Below, piece by piece: positions 1 to 9,543 of a stretch of DNA of 64,000 bases. The translations under genes were made by a program, and so were the position numbers. The notes below the pieces were generated by a model. That model had not been told where the DNA came from. It ran no database searches and saw only the letters and a program-made list of their open reading frames with translations. The number at the start of each line of letters is the position of its first letter. Position 1 is the first letter of the stretch. Source of the stretch: JBMOKU01 sp049324315 (GTDB taxonomy: Bacteria > Bacillota > Clostridia > Peptostreptococcales > Thermotaleaceae). The DNA is taken from assembly GCA_049324315.1 (NCBI GenBank), contig JBMOKU010000073.1, positions 84,037-148,036 of the forward strand, given 5' to 3'.

Positions 1-28
1 AAAATAAAAACAAATGGAGGTCATTCGC

Positions 29-430
29 ATGCAAGAAGTAATCAAAGTTTTAAAGGAAAGCTCAAATGGATATTTGGCAACCGTTGAAGATGGTAAGCCA
101 CGGGTCAGACCATGGGGATTTATGTTTGAGGAAGATGGAAAATTCTATTTTTGTACAGGCAATACAAAGGATGTCTACAAGCAGCTTAAGAAAACTCCTT
201 ATGTTGAGTTTTCAACCACTGGAAAAAACTTTGTTTGGGTGAGAATTCAAGGAGAAATTAAGTTTACTGGTGATTTAAAAATCAAAGAAAGGATACTTGA
301 TGCGCAGCCTATGGTAAAATCAATATACCAGACCGCAGACAATCCCATATTTGAAGCTTTCTATATAGACCATGGAACTGCTACTGTAGCAGACTTTTCC
401 GGGCAACCGCCAAAGAGCTTTGAATTTTAG
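29..430 (+). CDS. PPOX-fold pyridoxamine 5'-phosphate oxidase family protein
   Basis: Protein of 133 residues with the split-barrel flavin-binding pattern: an N-terminal stretch around SSNGYLATVEDGKPRVRPWG, then FYFCTGNTKDVYKQL and an FVWVRIQGEI strand. Small proteins of this family bind FMN or related cofactors and reduce diverse substrates; the substrate here cannot be named. I chose the ATG at 29 rather than the one at 14, because GGAGG at 16-20 sits 8 nt before it and overlaps the earlier ATG. It is cytosolic, with no signal peptide or membrane segment. A strong hairpin follows directly. Confidence 0.8.
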   Translation: MQEVIKVLKESSNGYLATVEDGKPRVRPWGFMFEEDGKFYFCTGNTKDVYKQLKKTPYVEFSTTGKNFVWVRIQGEIKFTGDLKIKERILDAQPMVKSIYQTADNPIFEAFYIDHGTATVADFSGQPPKSFEF

Positions 431-440
431 TAAAAACAAA

Positions 441-475
441 GATGCCGCCATCTGATTTGATGGCGGCATCTCTTT
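441..475. terminator. bidirectional intrinsic terminator
   Basis: Perfect 12-bp stem (441-452 with 459-470), 6-nt loop, then TCTTT. It lies between two convergent genes and can serve both. Confidence 0.85.
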
Positions 476-477
476 AT

Positions 478-2154
478 CTATAACGAAGACTTAGGCGTCT
501 CCAATACATCCTTCCACGTAACCCTTTTGCAGCTTCTCCACAAAATTGCGATCACGAGGGCCACCACCAGGATATTGATCGGTATACCATATTTCAATTT
601 CTTCAGTAAATAATGCAGTCCTGCACTGGCTCCGCAGAAGCCCATGGAACCAAATACAAGGGATATATTCTCACTTTGATGCTGAAAATCTCTGGTAAAA
701 GGCAGCTCTTTTTTAGAAAGTTTAAAAATGAGCAAGATCAACAAAATCATATTCAAAAACATCAAGAGAATATCGGGCAGGATACGCCACCCATAAAACA
801 TAAGAAATACTCCGCTTGACACGGCGAAAATTGGTAGAATATATTTCATGACAAATCCTTTTAATGCCCCCGTACAGATGGGCCCAGGTGTCTTGAGTGG
901 CAAGACTCTGTAGATCCATCCACCCTTGTATTTTTCACTCATATGAATAATATAGATGCCCGTAGCCAGCAGTGCCGCCGTCAGATAAATATAAAAATAC
1001 CACTTGCTGCTGCGAAGCGCTGCATAGGTTTCCGCTAAGGGCTGCGTAAACCTAAAACTTTTAATGATAATAATCAATGGTAAGGCCGCGGCCAATCCTA
1101 GATTCGGGTATAATTTGAGCTTCAGCTTTCTTTCATTGGCAATCATATGTTGCGTAAATCGGTAAAAGATACTCTCCATTCTATCAGAACAAATAATGCT
1201 GACCAGTTTTCTATATCTTGCCCCTCGCTGTTCAATGGATTTTTTTTGTTTTTCACTGCCACTGGACAGCTTTAGAAGATATGTTTCAAAGTATGGAACC
1301 ACCCGCTTAAAGTAAATGATAAATACAGCCACCGGAATAACAATTCCTAAAATACTAAAATAAATAAACTGTATCTCACTGCTCTTCTCCAAGAACAGAC
1401 TATAGGGAGCTGCAAACCAGGCAGAAGGTAAAAAATAAATCCACCACTTTGGTTCAAATACGATTTCCATGTTGACCATGACGAAGATGTTCCCGATCAA
1501 TTGATATCCTATAATCATCACGATGGAAAGGGTAATTTGAAAATAATTGATTACATCCTTTAGCTTTTCTCCATCAAAAAATTTTAAGATCATAAAGTAC
1601 AGGAGCGATGTGAAAAAGATAATAAAACCTAGAACAAAAAACATCAATGCAAAGTATATTCCCCCAAATATCCAGCCATGTTTGATGGTTCCAGCAACAA
1701 GTGAAGGTCCTGCAATCGCCAGCATGATGGCAGACAGGTAGATAATAATATGGGTTATCTTGGCGGCATTGATGGTAATCTTATCAATGGGCTTCGGTAA
1801 TAGGATGTTCTTATCCCTTAAGTCCAGCAGCACTGTAGAATAATCCGATATCATAGCAGCCATGACCATAAAGATAACCATTCCATAGACCAGATTCATC
1901 TTAAAAAACATGGGAAAAGAGGGAAGGATGAATGCCATGATGACCAACCCTGTTACCCCGTAGACAATCAGAGCTTTGGTAAATTTGTTGTCTTTGTCAT
2001 CATTCTTCGAATTTGCCTGAACAGCAGACACCCTTCGTTGGTCCATGATAAGCTTCATCTGCAGAATTTTTCTCATGATCGGATAATTGACACCAAATTT
2101 TTCGTAAAGCCATCTCAATCTGTCTAGAAGCTTTAACACCCTGAAATCCTTCAT
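478..2154 (-). CDS. ABC transporter permease, ABC-2 type
   Basis: Integral membrane protein of 558 residues with many hydrophobic segments (first near residues 62-80, others spread to the C-terminus) and a charged cytoplasmic N-terminus. It starts 3 nt after the stop of the ATPase gene 2158-2946, with AAGGGGTG as ribosome binding site, so the two are translated together and should form one exporter. Large permeases of this type in Firmicutes usually carry lipids, peptides or drugs. Nothing in the sequence fixes the substrate, and no immunity or peptide gene lies nearby. Confidence 0.8.
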   Translation of the reverse strand: MKDFRVLKLLDRLRWLYEKFGVNYPIMRKILQMKLIMDQRRVSAVQANSKNDDKDNKFTKALIVYGVTGLVIMAFILPSFPMFFKMNLVYGMVIFMVMAAMISDYSTVLLDLRDKNILLPKPIDKITINAAKITHIIIYLSAIMLAIAGPSLVAGTIKHGWIFGGIYFALMFFVLGFIIFFTSLLYFMILKFFDGEKLKDVINYFQITLSIVMIIGYQLIGNIFVMVNMEIVFEPKWWIYFLPSAWFAAPYSLFLEKSSEIQFIYFSILGIVIPVAVFIIYFKRVVPYFETYLLKLSSGSEKQKKSIEQRGARYRKLVSIICSDRMESIFYRFTQHMIANERKLKLKLYPNLGLAAALPLIIIIKSFRFTQPLAETYAALRSSKWYFYIYLTAALLATGIYIIHMSEKYKGGWIYRVLPLKTPGPICTGALKGFVMKYILPIFAVSSGVFLMFYGWRILPDILLMFLNMILLILLIFKLSKKELPFTRDFQHQSENISLVFGSMGFCGASAGLHYLLKKLKYGIPINILVVALVIAILWRSCKRVTWKDVLETPKSSL

Positions 2155-2157
2155 CGC

Positions 2158-2946
2158 CTACACCCCTTGCAGTGCAGCGATAAATTCTTCTGCAATTTCC
2201 TTATGCTGATTAAATCCGGTCAGTTGGTTAAATATCTCTTCCAGAGAACCTTCCCTACACTGCTCCTTCAACGCTGCAAAGCTGCCGTCAGCCACGATTC
2301 TACCGTCATGCAATAGAATGATTCTGCTGCTGATCTTTTCTACCACGTCCATAATATGTGAGGAATAAAAGATGGTCTTTCCTCGGGCCGCCAGTTCAGC
2401 CAATATCTCCTTGAAGATCATCACACTGTTGGCATCCAGACCACTTAAAGGCTCATCTAAAAACAAAATGTCAGGATTATGAATCATACTGGAAATAATC
2501 AGCAATTTTTGCTTCATCCCCTTTGAATAGGAAGAAATCCTGGAATGATAAGCTTCTTCAATGCCAAACAAGGCCATCATCTTTTTGGCCCTTTGATTGA
2601 TATCCTCAAGTTCCAAACCATAAACTTCCCCTATAAACGATAAATACTCATAGGCACTGAGATTGTCATATATATCCGCCGTCTCCGGTACATAGCCTAT
2701 CCTTTTTTTATAGGCAATATCATCTGACGATATGGACTGGCCAAATATTTGAACCTCTCCCTGATAATTATTCAATATCCCCAGCATGATTTTGACTGTA
2801 GTGCTCTTCCCTGCACCATTAGGTCCGATATATCCGATGATTTGACCCTTGTATATCTCAAGATCGATGCCTTTCAATACCTCCTTGTCTCCAAAACGCA
2901 TACGCAAATCTTTAATAGAGACAATAGGCTCTTTGCTGCAACTCAT
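2158..2946 (-). CDS. ABC transporter ATP-binding protein
   Basis: Nucleotide-binding subunit of 262 residues. It has Walker A GPNGAGKST (near residue 42), signature YSKGMKQK, Walker B ILFLDEPLSGLD and the switch histidine in YSSHIMD. This arrangement is typical of ABC-2 exporters. It powers the permease encoded 3 nt downstream. The ATG is preceded by AGGGGG. No regulator is adjacent; the upstream 158 nt hold only AT-rich promoter-like sequence. Confidence 0.9.
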   Translation of the reverse strand: MSCSKEPIVSIKDLRMRFGDKEVLKGIDLEIYKGQIIGYIGPNGAGKSTTVKIMLGILNNYQGEVQIFGQSISSDDIAYKKRIGYVPETADIYDNLSAYEYLSFIGEVYGLELEDINQRAKKMMALFGIEEAYHSRISSYSKGMKQKLLIISSMIHNPDILFLDEPLSGLDANSVMIFKEILAELAARGKTIFYSSHIMDVVEKISSRIILLHDGRIVADGSFAALKEQCREGSLEEIFNQLTGFNQHKEIAEEFIAALQGV

Positions 2947-3104
2947 TTCGTTACCCCCTGTTAAATGAATATTTTATATGCTTTCCGATCTTTCCATGGA
3001 ATATTATACCATATTTTGATTTACCAGGGGCTTTTATTACAATTACATTTTGGTGATATTATCAGCACGTTTCTTTATCAAATGTTTCTACAATAGATAC
3101 ATCT

Positions 3105-4265
3105 CTATTCAAACAGTTCTTTAATAGTTTCTAATTCCTTCCGTATAGAAATACTTTGCGGACAATGTCCTTCACATTTTCCACATGCTATACATTTCGA
3201 TGCATGCTCCTCGGGTTTAAATATGAAATTATACAAGAATTTATATCTTGTCTTTACATTTGGATTATCGAATAAATGATAGTCATTATAGTGGGTGAAA
3301 TTTTTCGGAATATTTACGCCTACAGGGCAAGGCATACAATATCCGCAGCCTGTACAGTCAACTTTTATTCTTTCCTTAAAAATTCTCTTAACTTGACCAA
3401 TAATCTCTACTTCTTTTTCTGTTAAGGAATTGGCCTTCGCCTCTTCTGCCACTTTAATATTTTCTGTGACATGCTCCATCGTCGTCATACCGCTTAGTAC
3501 AACGGACACTTCCGGGTGATTCCATACCCACCTTAGAGCCCATTCTGCCGGCGATCTTTTTATATCTGCTTGGTTGAACACATCTTTCGCCGCCTCGGGA
3601 AGGCTGTTAACAATATTTCCACCTCTAAGGGGCTCCATAATTGCAATGCCTAATCCTTTATTCGCTGCGTATTCTAAGCCTTCTTTGCCAGCTTGGAAAT
3701 TTTCATCCAGATAGTTATACTGTATTTGACAGAAAGACCAATCATAATAATCTACAATTTCCTTGAACAGGTCAAGTCTATCATGAAATGAAAAGCCTGC
3801 ATGTTTAATCCTTCCATCTTTGATCGCTTGATCTAAAAATTCGCCAACGCCCAATTCTTTCAATGTAGACCAAGTGGACGTATTAATGGAATGAACCAGA
3901 TAAAAATCAATTGAATCTGTCTGAAGACGTTCTAACTGCTCATTCAGATATTTGTCCATGTCCTCTCTTGTTTTTAGCAGCCAGCTAGGCAGTTTTGTCG
4001 CTAGTTTTACACGCTCTCTGTATCCATCTTTCAGCGCTTTTCCCACAAAAGGTTCACTTGCTCCACCTTTACCCATGCCATTACCATGGTATGGATATGC
4101 GGTATCCACATAGTTTACACCGTTGTCAATTGCGTTTCGAAGCATCTTTATGGCCTTCTCTTCATCAATTTTCGTTGGGTCCCCGTCAATAACAGGAAAT
4201 CTCATACATCCGAATCCTAAAACCGAAACCTCTTCATTTGTCTTTCCATACTTTCTATACAACAA
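3105..4265 (-). CDS. aldo/keto reductase with C-terminal 4Fe-4S ferredoxin domain
   Basis: Protein of 386 residues: an aldo/keto reductase barrel (residues 1 to about 280, with VLGFGCMRFP, NYVDTAYPYHG and a lysine-bearing LATKLP segment) followed by a ferredoxin-type tail with CTGCGYC, CP and CIACGKCEGHCP. Such fusions are common in Clostridia and are thought to pass electrons between ferredoxin and a carbonyl substrate; the substrate is unknown. The start is TTG at 4265 behind AGAGGAGGGA, and it matches the MLYR start of the paralogue at 23256-24465. Likely monocistronic. Confidence 0.85.
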   Translation of the reverse strand: MLYRKYGKTNEEVSVLGFGCMRFPVIDGDPTKIDEEKAIKMLRNAIDNGVNYVDTAYPYHGNGMGKGGASEPFVGKALKDGYRERVKLATKLPSWLLKTREDMDKYLNEQLERLQTDSIDFYLVHSINTSTWSTLKELGVGEFLDQAIKDGRIKHAGFSFHDRLDLFKEIVDYYDWSFCQIQYNYLDENFQAGKEGLEYAANKGLGIAIMEPLRGGNIVNSLPEAAKDVFNQADIKRSPAEWALRWVWNHPEVSVVLSGMTTMEHVTENIKVAEEAKANSLTEKEVEIIGQVKRIFKERIKVDCTGCGYCMPCPVGVNIPKNFTHYNDYHLFDNPNVKTRYKFLYNFIFKPEEHASKCIACGKCEGHCPQSISIRKELETIKELFE

Positions 4266-4469
4266 AATAATCCCTCCTCTATAAAAATTTATTAATATGC
4301 CTTATATGTATCTATTTTACACCTTGGAGTTCACTCGAAGTCAATAGTTTGTTTAATATAACTTCACTTATTCCAGACAGTTTTGCTGAAAGTATTGCAA
4401 TAGCAATTTCCAAATTTTATAATATACTAAACAGAAGTTAGTACCATAATTTGTAAAAGGGGTGATGTC

Positions 4470-6989
4470 TTGGAGATTAAGGATCGAATGGATGATTTGC
4501 TTCAACATCAAAAAGAAGTCTTAAACAAATACGAAGCCTTTATAAAAGAATTAAGCATGGACGATGCTGCCAATGAAAATATCCGACTGAAACAGGAAGT
4601 ACAAAAACTCAAAAAAGAATTGAGTGAAGTCCGTGATAAACTTCAAAAACTATCACAAGACCATACACATCTAAAAATGGTATTAAAAGAACAGGTCATT
4701 AACGAGAAAAATGCCATCTTAAATGGATCAAAATCGAAAATTGAATTATACTTTACAGATGCCGTCAACAAAGAAGTTAATCAGTTAAAGGCTTTAGAGG
4801 CATCCGCAAAGAACAGACTTTTAAAGCTGCAGCAAATTGCCCGGAAAGAATTGCAGGACGAAAGGGAAGGGCTTTTGACGGAAATTCGTCGTCTTGAAAC
4901 TCATTTAGAAGAAAGAATCAAACAGCATAAAGAGAAACTGGAGCTTGAAAAGGAAGCCTCATTGGTTGAAATACGCCAAGAGTATACGAAGCTTCACAGC
5001 AACGAAATCAGCGAAAAAGTTATCGAGAAAAAGAAAAAACAAAATGATATTGAGATAAAAATAGGGCTAAGCTGGATTAACAAAATAGGGATCGTTTTAC
5101 TTCTTTTAGGCATTGCTACTGCCATGAAATATACCTATTCCACATGGTTCAACGACTATATAAAAGGCATATCCGGCTTTATATTTGGTGCTGTTTTACT
5201 TGGGTTTGGAGAATGGTTCAATCGCAAGTCTAAAAACCTCTTTGCCCTGGGCCTTTGTGGAGGCGGTATAGCCGTATTATATGTTTCTATATTCAGCGGT
5301 CACTTTATTTTGGAAATCATCAGCATGACCATGGGTATCATCTTATCTATCCTTGTAACCGCCGCATCCCTGGTACTCTCATTGAGATATCGATCCATGA
5401 CCATCTGTGGGCTTTCACTATTTGGTGGTTATCTGCCGTTCTTTAGCTATGTATTCTTTGATGGACTTTACGGAAACCAAATATTTATAGCCATGGGATA
5501 TCTGTTCCTATTGAATTTATTGGTTTTGGGCGTATCCGCCGGCAGACGATGGGCCTATATCAATTATTTGAGTTTTCTATTGAATATTCCATGTATGCTG
5601 TATCTGGTTTATGAATCTTCCAATACCTATGTGAGTATTGGATACAGCTTATTAACCTTTATTATGTATTTAGGAATTACACTAACCTATCCCATCCATC
5701 ACAATTTTAGACTCAAAATTGCAGATGTTATTTTACTGGGCTTAAATACATTTATAAACTGTGTTACCGTCTATTATCTGTTCGATCACGCCGGCTATGA
5801 TGACTATACAGGTTTCCTGGCACTGGCATATTCCCTGGTCTATTTCGGTCTTGGTCAAGTTACAAAGATAAAGGCCGAAGACGAAGTGAGGACCCAAGGC
5901 TTATTCTATATGACAGCCTTAACCTTTGCTGTTCTGATGATTCCGTTCCAGTTCGGCATTGAATGGGCAGGTCTGGGCTGGCTGCTCGAAGCCGTTCTCC
6001 TTTTGACCTATGCCCATAAGAATAATATCCCTAAAATGGAGCTGGGCGGCTGGATCATACTGGTCCTCTGCTTTGCACAATTTATGTTATTTGATCATAT
6101 ATTTTTCAACAGACATTCGAATTATTTTGACTTCAAGTATTTCTCTATCACCCTGGGGTTAGCCTATACGTTGTTCCTATACTTACCGGAGCTTAACAAA
6201 AATGAGATGCTCAAGTATTCAAAAAAGGGCAGGATTTTAACGGGCTATAAATACTTTACAATCATCTATGTATGGCTATATCTTATGGTCACCGCCGAGA
6301 GAATGTATGACCGATACATTGATCTATACTATGTCGATGATTTCTATATGATGATTGAGATGGTTTTGTTGGCTTTGATTACATTCATGTATGGCTATGG
6401 CATCAACCACTTGGAAGTATTGAAAGATAAAGCTGTCGCGTTTATATCCATAGGCCTGTATATTATCGGTGATTTGATATGCCTAATGCTCAATACAAAC
6501 TATATTTACATCCATGACAATCCCCCGTTAAGAATCTTGGCGATGGGCCTTCTGATAGCATACAACAGTTTTGTATTCTTCAATCTAAAATACTTGCTGT
6601 TGAAATTCATTCACCATAAAGGTTTTAATCCTGAATTCTATCCACTACTGATGGGTATTTATCTCCTAGGCATAACCTCCTCACTGCTGATCGTACAGTT
6701 TCACCTGGAAAACATCAATCTGGTGATCAGTCTGGTCTATGTGGCACTGGCATTCTTATATATCATTTATGGATTCAAGCAAAGATTCATGCTCATCCGA
6801 AGGTTTGGATTGGGACTATCGATCCTGGCAACGGGAAAGCTATTCATTTTTGATCTGTCCTATTTAGAAATAACCGGTAAGATTTTGGCTTACTTTGCCT
6901 TCGGCTTTGTGCTGCTAGCTATTTCCTTTATCTATCAAAAACTTAAAACCCATATGGAAGGAGGATCACCTGATGAAGAAACGGCTTAG
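4470..6989 (+). CDS. DUF2339-type polytopic membrane protein
   Basis: Protein of 839 residues. The first 190 or so are charged and heptad-rich, predicted coiled coil (ENIRLKQEVQKLKKELSEV). The rest is about twenty closely spaced hydrophobic segments, the layout of the DUF2339 family, whose function is not established. The start is TTG at 4470 behind AAAGGGGTGAT; no in-frame ATG lies nearer. It overlaps the next gene by 17 nt, so the two form one operon. The pairing suggests an envelope complex, which is inference. Confidence 0.75.
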   Translation: MEIKDRMDDLLQHQKEVLNKYEAFIKELSMDDAANENIRLKQEVQKLKKELSEVRDKLQKLSQDHTHLKMVLKEQVINEKNAILNGSKSKIELYFTDAVNKEVNQLKALEASAKNRLLKLQQIARKELQDEREGLLTEIRRLETHLEERIKQHKEKLELEKEASLVEIRQEYTKLHSNEISEKVIEKKKKQNDIEIKIGLSWINKIGIVLLLLGIATAMKYTYSTWFNDYIKGISGFIFGAVLLGFGEWFNRKSKNLFALGLCGGGIAVLYVSIFSGHFILEIISMTMGIILSILVTAASLVLSLRYRSMTICGLSLFGGYLPFFSYVFFDGLYGNQIFIAMGYLFLLNLLVLGVSAGRRWAYINYLSFLLNIPCMLYLVYESSNTYVSIGYSLLTFIMYLGITLTYPIHHNFRLKIADVILLGLNTFINCVTVYYLFDHAGYDDYTGFLALAYSLVYFGLGQVTKIKAEDEVRTQGLFYMTALTFAVLMIPFQFGIEWAGLGWLLEAVLLLTYAHKNNIPKMELGGWIILVLCFAQFMLFDHIFFNRHSNYFDFKYFSITLGLAYTLFLYLPELNKNEMLKYSKKGRILTGYKYFTIIYVWLYLMVTAERMYDRYIDLYYVDDFYMMIEMVLLALITFMYGYGINHLEVLKDKAVAFISIGLYIIGDLICLMLNTNYIYIHDNPPLRILAMGLLIAYNSFVFFNLKYLLLKFIHHKGFNPEFYPLLMGIYLLGITSSLLIVQFHLENINLVISLVYVALAFLYIIYGFKQRFMLIRRFGLGLSILATGKLFIFDLSYLEITGKILAYFAFGFVLLAISFIYQKLKTHMEGGSPDEETA

Positions 6990-8244
6990 CGTCTTCTTGA
7001 TCTTGTTCTTTGTCCTAAGTACATCCTCCACGGTTTTTTCCGATGATCCAATAGAAGGCTGGAAATACTATAAAGATATCCAAGGCAAGCAAGATGATCC
7101 GTACAAGGCATTCTTTCTCGATGAAGACATCTATAGAAATGCCAATGATAATCTTTCGGATATTCGGCTTGTCAATGAAAAGAATGAATTTGTCCCTTAT
7201 TTTCTATCCAGCAATTATCTGCATACAAAGAATGATATGGATATTGAGTTTCATGGAAATAAATTAAATACGTATCGCAAAAACAATGATACCTATACGG
7301 ACTTTGAAATCCTCTCCTCGGCAGAAAATGAAGATGTATTCGGTAGTAAGCTTGTGCTCAGCCCAGATGAGAAAGAGTTTCTAAAAGCTGTAAAGGTATA
7401 CGGCAGCTATGATAATCAGCTTTGGGATTTCCTCAAGGATGATCAGATCTATCAAGTAAATGATTTGAAAAAAACTGAAATCCACTTGGATACCATCCAT
7501 AAGTATAAATATTATAGATTCCAACTAATCGATAATGTAGAAGGTATCTCCCTACAGGATCTCAAACTGGTCTATAATGAAAAAGAAATAACGTATCAGC
7601 AATACAAAAAAACGAGAGCCATCAAAGACTATGCCGTAGAAAATACAGATAACAAAACAACGATTCTTATTGAAAACGCCGACCATTTGAAAATCAGTGG
7701 CATTCAGCTTTTAGCAAACACAGATATTTATAATAGAACATGTCAAATCTATTATAGCGAGAAAGATCAGAAAGATTTTACCTATCTTCTTTCTGATAGA
7801 ATTTATAAAATTCATTTGAAGAACTACCAAGCACAGAAAAATGAGATTTCCATTTATGACGGTATAGGTTATTTCTTAAGGTTAGATACGATCAAAATTG
7901 TCATCGAAAATCAGGATGATAAACCCTTAGATATATCCGAAATACAAATCGACTATTATGTGGATAAAGTCGTGTATAAAAAAGATGAAAGCCCTTCTTA
8001 CAAGGTGTACTATGGTAATTCAAAAGCCCAAAAGCCCTCCTATGATATTGAAGACTACAAACAATACATAGAAGGAGAACAACAGGAGCTATGTACGCTT
8101 TCAGCAGAAGTAAAGCTGCAAACAGCTGCATCCAATCCCGATAAGCCTTTTAACTATAAGCTCCTATTGAATAGTATCGTCGCATTGATTTCTGTCTCTT
8201 TGATTTTTATCATTTTCAAATCCAGTAGAAATGTAAAAGGTTAA
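6973..8244 (+). CDS. DUF3999-like exported, membrane-anchored protein
   Basis: Protein of 423 residues with an N-terminal signal peptide (KKRLSVFLILFFVLSTSSTVFS), a long beta-rich extracytoplasmic part and one C-terminal hydrophobic anchor (near residues 395-415) with a short positive tail. A DUF3999-family protein is the usual partner of DUF2339, and this one sits in that position, overlapping it by 17 nt with its own AGGAGG site inside the upstream gene. The family call rests mainly on layout and neighbour, so it is tentative. Function unknown. Confidence 0.6.
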   Translation: MKKRLSVFLILFFVLSTSSTVFSDDPIEGWKYYKDIQGKQDDPYKAFFLDEDIYRNANDNLSDIRLVNEKNEFVPYFLSSNYLHTKNDMDIEFHGNKLNTYRKNNDTYTDFEILSSAENEDVFGSKLVLSPDEKEFLKAVKVYGSYDNQLWDFLKDDQIYQVNDLKKTEIHLDTIHKYKYYRFQLIDNVEGISLQDLKLVYNEKEITYQQYKKTRAIKDYAVENTDNKTTILIENADHLKISGIQLLANTDIYNRTCQIYYSEKDQKDFTYLLSDRIYKIHLKNYQAQKNEISIYDGIGYFLRLDTIKIVIENQDDKPLDISEIQIDYYVDKVVYKKDESPSYKVYYGNSKAQKPSYDIEDYKQYIEGEQQELCTLSAEVKLQTAASNPDKPFNYKLLLNSIVALISVSLIFIIFKSSRNVKG

Positions 8245-8266
8245 TCCCCTATAACACGGATATGAA

Positions 8267-8300
8267 AAATCTCTCTCAATGCAAAACTTGAGAGAGATTT
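8267..8300 (+). terminator. intrinsic terminator of the DUF2339/DUF3999 operon
   Basis: Perfect 13-bp stem (8267-8279 with 8288-8300) with an 8-nt loop; only a weak T-tract follows. Confidence 0.6.
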
Positions 8301-8382
8301 CTTCGAGATATAAATAAAGATATCATTTTTTTGAAAGTATCACAGCTTTGAATACCTTATACTACAGTCAGGAGGTGTTCAT

Positions 8383-9084
8383 ATGGAAAAATATTTGAAA
8401 GAAACCCGTTTGTTAGATTATAGTCATTCAGAAATAAAAGCCCTTGTATCAGAAAGAAAGTGGGCTTCAAAAGACAAGTATGAACAAATAAGACAAATCT
8501 ATGACTTTGTTAAAAATGAAATCGTATTCGGTTACAATGCAAAAGATGACTTTAAAGCTTCGGATGTATTGCAGCAAGGCTATGGTCAATGCAATACAAA
8601 ATCGACATTACTTATGGCCTTGCTTAGGTCAGTTGGAATTCCCACAAGAACACATGGTTTTATGATTGACAAAACCATGCAGAAAGGGGCTATCGTTGGA
8701 CTAACTTATCTTTTAGCTCCACACAAAATTATTCATGCTTGGGTTGAAGTATTGTATGACGGAAACTGGATTGCACTGGAAGGCATTATACCCGATGAAA
8801 AATATTATAATGCCATCAAAAATAAGTTGAATTATAAGGATGATGGCTATTATGGCTATGCCATTGCAGTTAAGAATAATTGTTCTGAAAGCTTTTGTTT
8901 CACTGGCACCGATACTTATAGTCAGAGCCTTGCTATTACAGATGATCTCGGAATATTCGATTCGCCTGACGAATTTTTCGAAAAGTATAATAATACACCT
9001 ACACCTTTTAAAGAATTCTTATTTGCCAAGATACTCTCAAGACGTTTGAATAAAAGATTACAGAGGATTCGACAAGGAAAATAG
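8383..9084 (+). CDS. transglutaminase-like (papain-fold) protein
   Basis: Protein of 233 residues with the transglutaminase core: GYGQCNTKS holds the catalytic Cys (C70), and KIIHAWVEVLYDGNW holds the His (H119). The third position, normally Asp, seems to be Glu133 (ALEGIIPDE). No signal peptide or membrane segment, so it is probably cytosolic. Bacterial members are proteases, peptidoglycan-linked amidases or cross-linking enzymes; the activity here cannot be fixed. GGAGG lies 7 nt before the ATG. Monocistronic, bounded by hairpins on both sides. Confidence 0.75.
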   Translation: MEKYLKETRLLDYSHSEIKALVSERKWASKDKYEQIRQIYDFVKNEIVFGYNAKDDFKASDVLQQGYGQCNTKSTLLMALLRSVGIPTRTHGFMIDKTMQKGAIVGLTYLLAPHKIIHAWVEVLYDGNWIALEGIIPDEKYYNAIKNKLNYKDDGYYGYAIAVKNNCSESFCFTGTDTYSQSLAITDDLGIFDSPDEFFEKYNNTPTPFKEFLFAKILSRRLNKRLQRIRQGK

Positions 9085-9156
9085 CTAATTATCTAATGCT
9101 TTATTCATATTTAGTAATTTTGTATGTGATAAACGTGATTATAACTCAAATCATGA

Positions 9157-9205
9157 ATAATAAAAAATGACTGCCACAAACTATTCTTCGGTCATTTTTT
9201 ATTAT
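9157..9205 (+). terminator. intrinsic terminator
   Basis: Perfect 15-bp stem (9157-9171 with 9191-9205) rich in A then T, giving a T-tract on either strand. It ends the transglutaminase-like gene. Confidence 0.7.
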
Positions 9206-9543
9206 CCACTATATTCCATTTCCTATTTGAAAACTCACTGCTAGGTGACGTATTCAGACATACGGGGCCCTATTGCATTTCTGATTTCAAGACCCCGTTT
9301 TTTGCTCTTTTTGGGGGTAATTTTCGCTATCTTTAGCAAAACTCACTAAGTCACAAAATAGTTCAAATGCCAGTATAATCAAAGATTTTAGCATTGTAAT
9401 CACACCACACACTCCACATGAGTGGTGTGTTGCAGTTAGCATGTAAATAATTTCTTCGAAATGCAAGTATGCCAAGAAACCGTCTCATATCATATAAAAG
9501 ACTGCGCCAACTTGAAATCCAGATAAACGATTACTAATCGGAC
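9206..9543. other. intergenic, no supported gene
   Basis: No convincing coding sequence. It contains a short CACATGAGTGGTGTGTT word at about 9417-9433 that recurs at about 11603-11619, and an ACCGTCTCA word that recurs near 13614. The tract looks like decayed accessory DNA. Confidence 0.4.

Noticed and set aside
9287..9475. 62-codon minus-strand frame
   Set aside because: No start site or recognisable domain, and it lies within decayed repeat-like DNA.
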